Assembly (NCBI GenBank): GCA_002372775.1
Contig: DFIJ01000030.1
Coordinates: 1-6,580 of the forward strand
DNA: 6,580 nt
Source of the DNA: Christensenella sp. UBA3700
GTDB taxonomy: Bacteria; Bacillota; Clostridia; Christensenellales; UBA3700
Reading direction: 5' to 3'
Below, piece after piece: positions 1 to 5,008 of the stretch. Position 1 is the stretch's first letter. The number at the start of each line of letters is the position of its first letter. Made by a program: the position numbers and the translations under genes. The notes under the pieces were generated by a model. That model ran no database searches. It was not told the origin of the DNA and was given only the letters and a program-made list of their open reading frames with translations.

Positions 1-270
1 CATTCAAGGTAGACCGCAAGCTCATTAACAATAGGTGCATTAACTAATTGGCTCTTAGTTGCAGTAAATCCTGCTTTGGCAAATTTATCTCTCATCTTAT
101 TGCCTGAGGAAATCCCCACGTAATCGCTGCCTACAATGTACGCTGCATCAGCCATGCTAATTATGAAAGTATAAAATATGGGGGATGGAATAGAGAGTAA
201 AAAAGTAACAATTACATCATCCAGATTATCGGAACTGGTACCATTAATCGCATTATAAAATGCTTAACAT
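1..270 (-). CDS. Unidentified protein N-terminus, partial at left edge, probable frameshift
   Basis: I do not recognise this protein. On the minus strand the frame is open from a stop at 266-264 to the window edge. Its only internal ATG near the beginning is at 155-153 (residues start MADAAYIVGSDYVG), giving 51 residues before the edge, but that ATG has no ribosome binding site. A better start is the ATG at 270-268, preceded by a purine-rich GAGGAAAAGAGG stretch. That frame ends after five codons (MLSIL, stop). One extra T in the TTTT run near 257-260 would join it to the long frame and give about 89 residues beginning MLSIFYNAINGTSSDN. The stretch from about codon 22 to codon 37 is hydrophobic (FLLSIPSPIFYTFIIS) and could be a membrane segment. 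It may be a genuine frameshifted pseudogene, a sequencing error, or a chance open frame. Coding status is inferred only from the residue pattern and the binding site. Confidence 0.35.
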
Positions 271-509
271 ATCCTCTTTTCCTCTAAAAATAGCTATGAA
301 TAATCGGGATTGATTGTCCCTATATTTTCTATAATTCTATCAATCAATAAGCTTCTCATAATAAAAATATCTTCGAATTTAACTTCCGTCAAATCTAATT
401 CCAGACATAAGAAAATGGCCCCTCCGTCCACCACAAACGGAGAGGCCTCATCTAGCAAGATATAACGTTGTTTAATACCATACTTTTCTTATATAACTAT
501 TAATTTTAA
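271..509. other. Intergenic region downstream of the surface-protein gene
   Basis: Apart from the terminator at 411-447 I see no certain feature here. On the minus strand one frame stays open from about 492 to a TAG at 296-294, reading across the terminator hairpin. Its last third looks somewhat protein-like (ending RIIENIGTINPDYS). No start codon with a binding site supports it, so I do not call a gene. The purine-rich stretch at about 272-284 would serve as the ribosome binding site for the broken frame at the left edge. Confidence 0.5.
411..447 (-). terminator. Rho-independent terminator of the surface-protein gene
   Basis: The arms 417-427 (GGCCCCTCCGT) and 437-447 (ACGGAGAGGCC) form an 11-position stem with one C-A mismatch and a 9-base loop. 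Read on the minus strand the GC-rich stem is followed at once by ATTTTCTT, the expected U-tract. It lies about 63 bases past the stop codon of the minus-strand surface-protein gene. There is no T-run on the plus-strand side, so it is unidirectional. Confidence 0.88.
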
Positions 510-2018
510 TTATAATGTCTTCTTTTCCTTATATACTGCAACACTACCAGCGCAAAGAGCTAAGAGTAATGATACAACAACGATTGGCATCATAGAGTTA
601 TCAGCTGTACCTGAAGAAGATGTTTTCGATGTTGTAGATGTACCATTAGCAGCTTCTGTAGTTGTAAGAGCCTGTGTTTCCTCATTTGCTGGAGCTGCTG
701 TAGTAGGATCTTCTGCTGGAGTTTCAGCTGGAGTTTCAGCTGGAGTTTCAGCAGCAGTATATACTAAAGCAAAGTCTGAGAATAATCTCGATGTAAATGT
801 AATCTTACCATCAGCAACTGTTGTATCTAATACATCTACTGTACCATCATGTAATCTAAGTACTTTATATGTTACACCCTCTGGCATATCAACTGGAACA
901 TCAATTGTAAATGTAATTTCCTTATCAGTTGAAGTAAGATCGTTATTACCATCATTTACTACAATATTCAAATAACTTACTAATTTGTATCCATTTTCCT
1001 CAACTGAAGCATCAATTTTTTTCTTTGCAGTATCTCCTGATACAGGAGCTGGTACTCCTTCAATTCTAACAGTTGCTAAACCATTAGGATCTGTAGCGCC
1101 TGCAATTAAAGCTTCTGATGTTGATACAGTCTTTGAAGCTAAAATATATGCTTTAGATAAATCTGTTACAGCATACTTTATTGAATCACCATCATTTACA
1201 TCTGTTAAAGAAACCTTTTCAAATGTGTCTTTAGCAACATTATACTGATATAAAACATAAGCTTTATTATCGTCTTTTCCCTTCACAATATCATATGTAT
1301 AACCAGAAGGAAGACTTGTTTCTTCTGTTGTAATTTCTGCTGTATACTTTGCTGTAATAGAAGCTGTACAAGAAGCTTTTGTTGCTGGTTTATAATCATC
1401 CTGACCTTGAGTTCCGCTATCATTAGAACCACTCTTAACACTACTTAAATCAATATTCACAGATACTTTAACAGGTGTTGCTGCTGTATAGCCTTCGCCT
1501 AAAGCTTCTTCAATAGTATTTTTTGTTAAAGTTGCAGCAACCTTATTTGCTTCAATATCTGTTTTAATTTGATCATCTGTCATAGCTCCTGCATTAGTTG
1601 CTTCCCAAGAAATTGTCTTACTTAATGCAAATTCATATGTTGTTTTTGCTGTAATTGGTGAAAAATTTATTGCATTTGCTGCATCTAATTCATTTGAATC
1701 TAAGTCTTTCTTAATTGAAGATAAATCATTTGCTACATTTTGATCAGCCTGTGTGCTTCCTGCTGAGGTTGGATTAGTTAATGTTGCAACTGTTGATTTT
1801 TTTGTTCCTGTCCAATCTCCAACTGTTAATGAATCACTAACATTTAATGCACTTCCTAAAGTTGAATCATTGGGTAATACGTTTATAGTTATTCCATTAT
1901 AAGACCATCCTTCTGTCTCATCTCCACCATTAGCTGGTGTACCAGCAATAGCAGGAATTGATGTAGCCACCATTGCCACGGCAAGACCTGTACTTAAAAT
2001 AAGTTTTCTTAATCTCAT
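510..2018 (-). CDS. Secreted cell-surface protein with C-terminal membrane anchor, function unknown
   Basis: 502 residues. The N-terminus is a classical signal peptide: basic MRLRK, a hydrophobic core, and a likely cleavage site after AIA (residue 25). The mature part is Thr/Ser/Ala/Asp-rich and acidic, as is common for exported cell-wall proteins of Clostridia. Two stretches look related: residues about 254-296 (ending SKAYILAS) and about 384-420 (ending FSDFALVY). The second resembles the short beta-rich module with an 'F(S)xFALVY' end seen near the C-terminus of many Firmicute surface proteins. A low-complexity linker follows, with three AETP repeats (423-434) and a Thr/Ser-rich stretch to about 470. 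Then come TADNS, a hydrophobic helix (about 477-496) and the basic tail KEKKTL. This layout matches a sortase-type sorting signal, but no LPXTG is present, so covalent wall attachment is uncertain and simple membrane anchoring is possible. No enzymatic motif, dockerin or SLH repeat is visible. The ATG has an AAAGGGG binding site 8 bases upstream. Its own promoter and terminator imply a single-gene transcript. Confidence 0.9.
   Translation of the reverse strand: MRLRKLILSTGLAVAMVATSIPAIAGTPANGGDETEGWSYNGITINVLPNDSTLGSALNVSDSLTVGDWTGTKKSTVATLTNPTSAGSTQADQNVANDLSSIKKDLDSNELDAANAINFSPITAKTTYEFALSKTISWEATNAGAMTDDQIKTDIEANKVAATLTKNTIEEALGEGYTAATPVKVSVNIDLSSVKSGSNDSGTQGQDDYKPATKASCTASITAKYTAEITTEETSLPSGYTYDIVKGKDDNKAYVLYQYNVAKDTFEKVSLTDVNDGDSIKYAVTDLSKAYILASKTVSTSEALIAGATDPNGLATVRIEGVPAPVSGDTAKKKIDASVEENGYKLVSYLNIVVNDGNNDLTSTDKEITFTIDVPVDMPEGVTYKVLRLHDGTVDVLDTTVADGKITFTSRLFSDFALVYTAAETPAETPAETPAEDPTTAAPANEETQALTTTEAANGTSTTSKTSSSGTADNSMMPIVVVSLLLALCAGSVAVYKEKKTL
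715..750 (-). repeat. Three tandem 12-bp units encoding AETP repeats
   Basis: Three identical 12-base units (GCTGGAGTTTCA on the plus strand) lie head to tail at 715-726, 727-738 and 739-750. They encode three ETPA/AETP units (residues about 423-434) in the linker of the surface protein. The unit is a multiple of three, so gain or loss of copies by slippage would change linker length without breaking the frame. Confidence 0.93.
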
Positions 2019-2026
2019 AAATTAAG

Positions 2027-2033
2027 CCCCTTT
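2027..2033 (-). promoter_or_regulatory. Ribosome binding site of the surface-protein gene
   Basis: On the minus strand AAAGGGG lies 8 bases before the ATG at 2018-2016, the expected distance. It confirms the start that gives a complete signal peptide. Confidence 0.8.
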
Positions 2034-2120
2034 CATTTTTACTTATTCTATTTATTGTTACGTTATATCCTCTAAACTATCCCCTCTCACACACAAGGAT
2101 ACTTTAGATTTGCTATTTGT

Positions 2121-2149
2121 ATAATAAATCTTTATATATCATTGGTAAA
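2121..2149 (-). promoter_or_regulatory. Predicted sigma-A promoter of the surface-protein gene
   Basis: On the minus strand TTTACC (2149-2144) and TATTAT (2126-2121) are separated by exactly 17 bases. The predicted transcript start near 2114 gives a 5' leader of about 95 bases. That leader contains two related C-rich blocks on the plus strand, TATCCTCT (2066-2073) and TATCCCCTCT (2079-2088), 13 bases apart. The -35 is imperfect, so the call is moderate. Confidence 0.5.
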
Positions 2150-2286
2150 TAGGACATAGGTCTTAATTTATTTCTTATTCTGGTACTTTGTTACTATAGA
2201 CATTTTTATATTCTAATTTGTAGTTATAATATTTTTTATTTTCTACCCCCCTAACATCTATTTTTTTACCCTCTCGATAATGATTC

Positions 2287-2301
2287 TTTACTATAAGTAA
2301 A
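2287..2301. repeat. 15-base palindrome TTTACT-ATA-AGTAAA
   Basis: Perfect 6-base arms with a 3-base centre, overlapping a second inverted repeat TACTAT...ATAGTA (2289-2306). It lies in the intergenic region between the xylA hairpin and the surface-gene promoter. It could be a protein-binding site, or chance in AT-rich DNA. Confidence 0.35.
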
Positions 2302-2325
2302 TAGTACAGAATTTTTTATAACAAC

Positions 2326-2404
2326 AAAAAGCAGATAATTTAAACCCATATTTTAAATAAGAAGTTATTCATCATAAATTCTAGATATAAGGTTAATTAT
2401 CTGC
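2326..2404 (-). terminator. Probable xylA terminator: long stem-loop followed by a T-run
   Basis: The arm GCAGATAATT (2331-2340) pairs perfectly with AATTATCTGC (2395-2404). AACC (2343-2346) extends the stem with GGTT (2391-2394) across a 2-base bulge. The loop is about 44 bases and AT-rich. On the minus strand the structure is followed by TTTTTGTTG. It begins 64 bases beyond the xylA stop. The low-GC stem and large loop are atypical for an intrinsic terminator, so it may instead be an RNA 3'-end stabiliser. Confidence 0.55.
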
Positions 2405-2468
2405 TCTTTATAAAGATTATTTATTGTTATATGTGCAAAGAAAAAAATCAAAAATTACAACTTAATTA

Positions 2469-3785
2469 CTATTTAAAAAGAACTGAGTTCACAACTGACT
2501 GTAAATATTCTTGTCTACCTGAAACTGGAAGTTCTGGTTTCTTCATAGCACAAGCATAGTCAGATAGTTCTTCAAGACTTGCTGAATGATTTCTAATCTT
2601 CTGACCAATTTCAGAATTAAAGCTTTCATATTTCTTCTTTAAGTTCTCTTCTAATCTGCCATCTTCTAAGATTGCTGCAGCCTTCTTTAAGCCAAGGGCA
2701 AATGTATCCATACCTAAGATAAATGCATAGAACATATCCTCTGGTGTATTAGAAGGTCTTCTATTCTTAGCATCAAAATTAAATCCACCAGTAAGGCCAC
2801 CTGCTCTAAGTACTTCAAGCATTGCATTAGTTGCTGTATAAACATCATAAGGGAATTCATCTGTATCCCATCCAAGAAGCATATCACCCTGGTTAGCATC
2901 AATTGAACCAAGCATTCCATTAATTGCTGAAATTCTAAGTTCATGTTCAAATGTATGTCCTGCAAGTGTTGCATGGTTAGCTTCAATATTCATCTTGAAA
3001 TCCTTATCAAGACCATACTGACGAAGGAATCCAATAGCTGTTGCTGCATCAAAATCATACTGATGCTTCATTGGTTCCTTTGGCTTTGGCTCAATATAAA
3101 AATCACCTGTAAATCCAATGCTTCTACCATATTCAACTGCAAGTCTCATTAGGTTAGCTATATTCTCTTGTTCAAACTTAACATCTGTGTTAAGAAGTGT
3201 CTCATATCCTTCTCTACCACCCCAGAAGACATAACCTCTACCACCAAGCTTAACTGTAATATCAAGTGCCTTCTTAACCTGAGCAGCTGCAAAACAGTAA
3301 ACATCAGCAGAACTTGTGCTACCAGCACCATTCATATATCTAGGATTACCAAACATATTAGCTGTTCCCCATAAACACTTAATATTAGTACCCTTAGTCT
3401 TCTCTAGGATGTAATCTGAAATCTCATCTAATCTTCTATTAGTCTCATTAATATCATCAGCTTCTGGTACAAGATCCACATCGTGGAAACAATAGTACTC
3501 AATTCCAAGCTTCTTCATGAACTCAATACCAGCATCAACCTTAGCCTTAGCATGCTCCATTGTTCCTGGAGTAGCACCAAAACTCTTATCAGCTGTGCCC
3601 ATACCAAACATATCAACACCTGTAGCGCCTAAATTATGCCACCAAGCCATGGCAAATGGAAGATGTTCCTTCATCTTCTTACCAGCAACAACTTCTTCTG
3701 CATTATAATATTTGAAAGCAAATGGATTAGTGCTTTCTGGTCCCTCATACTTAATTTCTGGGACATTTTTAAAAAATTCTGTCAT
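2469..3785 (-). CDS. xylA: Xylose isomerase (class II)
   Basis: 438 residues, the usual length for long-form xylose isomerases (E. coli XylA has 440). It converts D-xylose to D-xylulose in the cytoplasm, the entry step to the pentose phosphate pathway, and members also isomerise D-glucose to D-fructose. It is a TIM barrel needing two divalent metal ions. Diagnostic motifs are all visible: FHDVD with catalytic His101 and Asp104, [10 protein letters not shown] (186-195), EPKPKEP with metal ligand Glu232 and Lys234, NIEANH with Glu268 and His271, IDANQGD with Asp296, WDTDE with Asp307 and Asp309, and NFDAK with Asp338. Nothing essential is missing, so the enzyme should be active. The ATG is fixed by a strong GGGAGGA site 6 bases upstream. 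Xylulokinase, transporter and regulator genes, often linked to xylA, are absent from the window. The gene has its own promoter and probable terminator and so appears monocistronic. Confidence 0.98.
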   Translation of the reverse strand: MTEFFKNVPEIKYEGPESTNPFAFKYYNAEEVVAGKKMKEHLPFAMAWWHNLGATGVDMFGMGTADKSFGATPGTMEHAKAKVDAGIEFMKKLGIEYYCFHDVDLVPEADDINETNRRLDEISDYILEKTKGTNIKCLWGTANMFGNPRYMNGAGSTSSADVYCFAAAQVKKALDITVKLGGRGYVFWGGREGYETLLNTDVKFEQENIANLMRLAVEYGRSIGFTGDFYIEPKPKEPMKHQYDFDAATAIGFLRQYGLDKDFKMNIEANHATLAGHTFEHELRISAINGMLGSIDANQGDMLLGWDTDEFPYDVYTATNAMLEVLRAGGLTGGFNFDAKNRRPSNTPEDMFYAFILGMDTFALGLKKAAAILEDGRLEENLKKKYESFNSEIGQKIRNHSASLEELSDYACAMKKPELPVSGRQEYLQSVVNSVLFK

Positions 3786-3790
3786 AATTT

Positions 3791-3797
3791 CCTCCCA
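3791..3797 (-). promoter_or_regulatory. Strong ribosome binding site of xylA
   Basis: On the minus strand GGGAGGA sits 6 bases upstream of the ATG at 3785-3783, a near-perfect match to the anti-16S sequence. It suggests efficient translation. Confidence 0.9.
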
Positions 3798-3810
3798 AAG
3801 ACATTGTAGC

Positions 3811-3825
3811 GCAATTCGCTTTAAT
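3811..3825 (-). promoter_or_regulatory. Candidate catabolite-repression (cre-like) site in the xylA leader
   Basis: On the minus strand ATTAAAGCGAATTGC matches 7 of the 10 fixed positions of the CcpA consensus WTGNAANCGNWNNCW. The half AAAGCG is perfect, while the other half and the first G are wrong. It sits between the predicted transcript start and the ribosome binding site, where a roadblock-type site would act. The match is weak and the idea rests partly on what is known of xylose gene control in Firmicutes. Confidence 0.25.
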
Positions 3826-3827
3826 CT

Positions 3828-3843
3828 TACTTTTAAAAAAGTA
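3828..3843. promoter_or_regulatory. Candidate operator at the xylA transcript start
   Basis: TACTTTT-AA-AAAAGTA is an inverted repeat with perfect 7-base arms, centred within about five bases of the predicted xylA transcript start and just past its -10 box. The half-site recurs upstream of the -35 box, which favours a real binding site over chance. The regulator is unknown. Confidence 0.45.
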
Positions 3844-3846
3844 TTT

Positions 3847-3876
3847 TCTATAAGTATGTTTTACCATATATCCCAA
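3847..3876 (-). promoter_or_regulatory. Predicted xylA promoter
   Basis: On the minus strand TTGGGA (3876-3871) and TATAGA (3852-3847) are separated by 18 bases, placing the transcript start near 3840 and a leader of about 55 bases before the ATG. An alternative upstream pair, TTGTAA and TAAAAC at 17 bases, is less convincing. Confidence 0.5.
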
Positions 3877-3878
3877 GT

Positions 3879-3900
3879 TTTTACAAGTACTTTGTTAAAA
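3879..3900. promoter_or_regulatory. Second operator-like inverted repeat upstream of the xylA -35
   Basis: The plus strand from 3879 reads TTTTACAAGTA and the minus strand from 3900 reads TTTTAACAAAGTA, two inward-facing half-sites sharing the central GTAC. The second matches the copy at 3831-3843 in 12 of 13 positions. Its position directly upstream of the xylA -35 would suit an activator or a co-operating repressor site. Confidence 0.4.
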
Positions 3901-3935
3901 AGCTCGCTGATTTATTTACAGCTCTTTCTCATTCA

Positions 3936-3964
3936 TTGACTATGTTTTTGTTAACATGTATTAT
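3936..3964 (+). promoter_or_regulatory. Near-consensus sigma-A promoter of the CobW-like gene
   Basis: TTGACT (3936-3941) and TATTAT (3959-3964) are separated by exactly 17 bases. The predicted start near 3971 leaves a leader of about 72 bases. This is the best promoter match in the window, suggesting substantial basal expression unless a repressor acts. Confidence 0.72.
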
Positions 3965-4033
3965 ATAGAATTTACTATAAAACTAAGATGTTGTAATATA
4001 TCTTTATCAAAAGAGATAATGTTAATTTAAAGC

Positions 4034-4038
4034 AGGTG
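4034..4038 (+). promoter_or_regulatory. Ribosome binding site of the CobW-like gene
   Basis: AGGTG lies 4 bases before the ATG at 4043. The spacing is short and the match partial, clearly weaker than the xylA site. It still supports this start, which places the Walker A loop at the expected N-terminal position. Confidence 0.65.
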
Positions 4039-4042
4039 CAAA

Positions 4043-5008
4043 ATGATTAAAGTAGATCTTATTACTGGTTTCCTTGGTTCAGGGAAAACCTCATTTATAA
4101 AAAAATACGTTGAATTTCTAACTGCTAAGGGCTTAAATATCGGCATAATTGAGAACGATTTTGGGGCAGTTAATGTGGATATGCTTATTCTTGAAGATTC
4201 CATAGGAGAGGATGCCGATGTTGAAATGGTGGCTGGTGGATGCGATTATGACTGCCATAGGAGACGCTTAAAGACTAAACTTATAGCTCTTGGTATGCTA
4301 GGATATGACCGCGTTATTATTGAACCATCTGGAATATTTGATGTAGATGAATTCTTCGATATCATAAACGAAGATCCTATAAATCGCTGGTATAGCATTG
4401 GCAACGTCATAACTGTTATTGATTCTAAGTTAGAATCAAACCTATCCAATTCTTCTAAATATCTTGTGTGCTCCCAAGTATCTCGTGCTGGTAAAATTCT
4501 CCTTTCCCATGCCGATCTTGCTAAACCACAAGATATTGATAACACTATTAGCATTCTTAATGACTGCATTAAGAAGTTTAAGGGAGACCGCCAAATCACT
4601 GAATCTGACTGCATTAAGGCCACAATCCCAGATCTTGATATAGATACACTTGAATCACTATTAATCAGTGGTTACAACACTTTCGACCATGAAAAATTAA
4701 TTTTAGACGACAGTAATGATTACAATTCAGTGTATTTGCTTGCTTGTGGACTAACACTAGATGAGATGAAAGCTCTTATCACTAGATGTTATGAGGACAC
4801 AAGATGTGGTAAGGTCTTTAGAATCAAAGGATTTATAAATGATACAACTACAGATTCTAAATGGTATCAGGTAAATGCAACAAAAACTGCACTATCCATA
4901 GATGAAATCAACCTTGGACAAGATGTAGTAATTATTATCGGTGAAGATCTTAATGAAGAATATATACGAAGTTTACTTCCAAAATCTAAGCAAGGTATTT
5001 TTTGTTAG
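4043..5008 (+). CDS. COG0523/CobW-family P-loop GTPase, divergent (possible metallochaperone)
   Basis: 321 residues, cytoplasmic. The N-terminal half is a G3E-type GTPase: Walker A GFLGSGKT (residues 9-16), the family segment IENDFGAVNVD (36-46), and a Walker B-like strand ending EPSG (94-97, usually ETTG). The C-terminal part (about 228-300, with GKVFRIKGFI and a later Trp274) is consistent with a short CobW_C domain. Family members deliver zinc, cobalt or other metals, or act in cobalamin and nitrile hydratase maturation. Two hallmark motifs are altered. The CxCC metal-binding motif is replaced by GGCDYDCH, leaving Cys67, Cys71 and His72 in a C-x3-C-H arrangement. The NKxD guanine-specificity motif reads SHAD (155-158). 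Metal choice and even nucleotide preference therefore cannot be read from the family. No metal transporter or cobalamin gene is adjacent. It is divergent from xylA under its own promoter, and its TAG stop overlaps the convergent GGDEF-EAL stop. Confidence 0.88.
   Translation: MIKVDLITGFLGSGKTSFIKKYVEFLTAKGLNIGIIENDFGAVNVDMLILEDSIGEDADVEMVAGGCDYDCHRRRLKTKLIALGMLGYDRVIIEPSGIFDVDEFFDIINEDPINRWYSIGNVITVIDSKLESNLSNSSKYLVCSQVSRAGKILLSHADLAKPQDIDNTISILNDCIKKFKGDRQITESDCIKATIPDLDIDTLESLLISGYNTFDHEKLILDDSNDYNSVYLLACGLTLDEMKALITRCYEDTRCGKVFRIKGFINDTTTDSKWYQVNATKTALSIDEINLGQDVVIIIGEDLNEEYIRSLLPKSKQGIFC

Larger units (their letters stand above)
2019..2468. other. 450-base intergenic region between xylA and the surface-protein gene
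   Basis: Very AT-rich and without a credible gene on either strand: the few ATG frames are short and lack binding sites. It holds, from left to right, the surface-gene binding site and leader, a promoter at 2121-2149, an AT-rich stretch with C-rich patches (2243-2254 and 2267-2276), a short palindrome at 2287-2301, and the long xylA-side hairpin at 2326-2404. A 10-base perfect palindrome, CTTTATAAAG, lies at 2406-2415. Confidence 0.7.
3786..4042. promoter_or_regulatory. Divergent promoter region between xylA and the CobW-like gene
   Basis: 257 bases carrying back-to-back promoters with predicted transcript starts near 3840 (minus) and 3971 (plus), about 130 bases apart. The xylA side is crowded with operator-like inverted repeats. 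The GTPase side has a near-consensus promoter and a weak stem-loop (3999-4018, TATCTTT pairing with AAGAGATA through one G-T pair) in its leader. No known riboswitch is recognisable. Confidence 0.7.

Noticed and set aside
297..492. Minus-strand open frame ending NPDYS downstream of the surface gene as a small gene
   Set aside because: Its first third is just the terminator hairpin read as codons, and no start codon with a ribosome binding site is found. It is kept only as a remark in the intergenic entry.
1302..1313. LPSG in the surface protein (residues 236-239) as a sortase motif
   Set aside because: It is in the middle of the protein, far from the C-terminal hydrophobic helix, so it cannot be a sorting signal.
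3901..3925. GAGCTG...CAGCGAGCTTTTT on the minus strand as an intrinsic terminator upstream of xylA
   Set aside because: Only four contiguous base pairs form before mismatches, and no minus-strand gene lies upstream within the region.
4012..4027. AGATAATGTTAATTT in the GTPase leader as a Fur or Zur box, as often expected for COG0523 genes
   Set aside because: Only the left half resembles the Fur 7-1-7 consensus. The right half matches in three of seven positions, and no Zur-like palindrome is present.
4246..4623. A 125-codon open frame on the minus strand inside the CobW-like gene
   Set aside because: It lies wholly antisense to a gene with clear family motifs, its residue order resembles no domain, and it has no promoter or convincing binding site.
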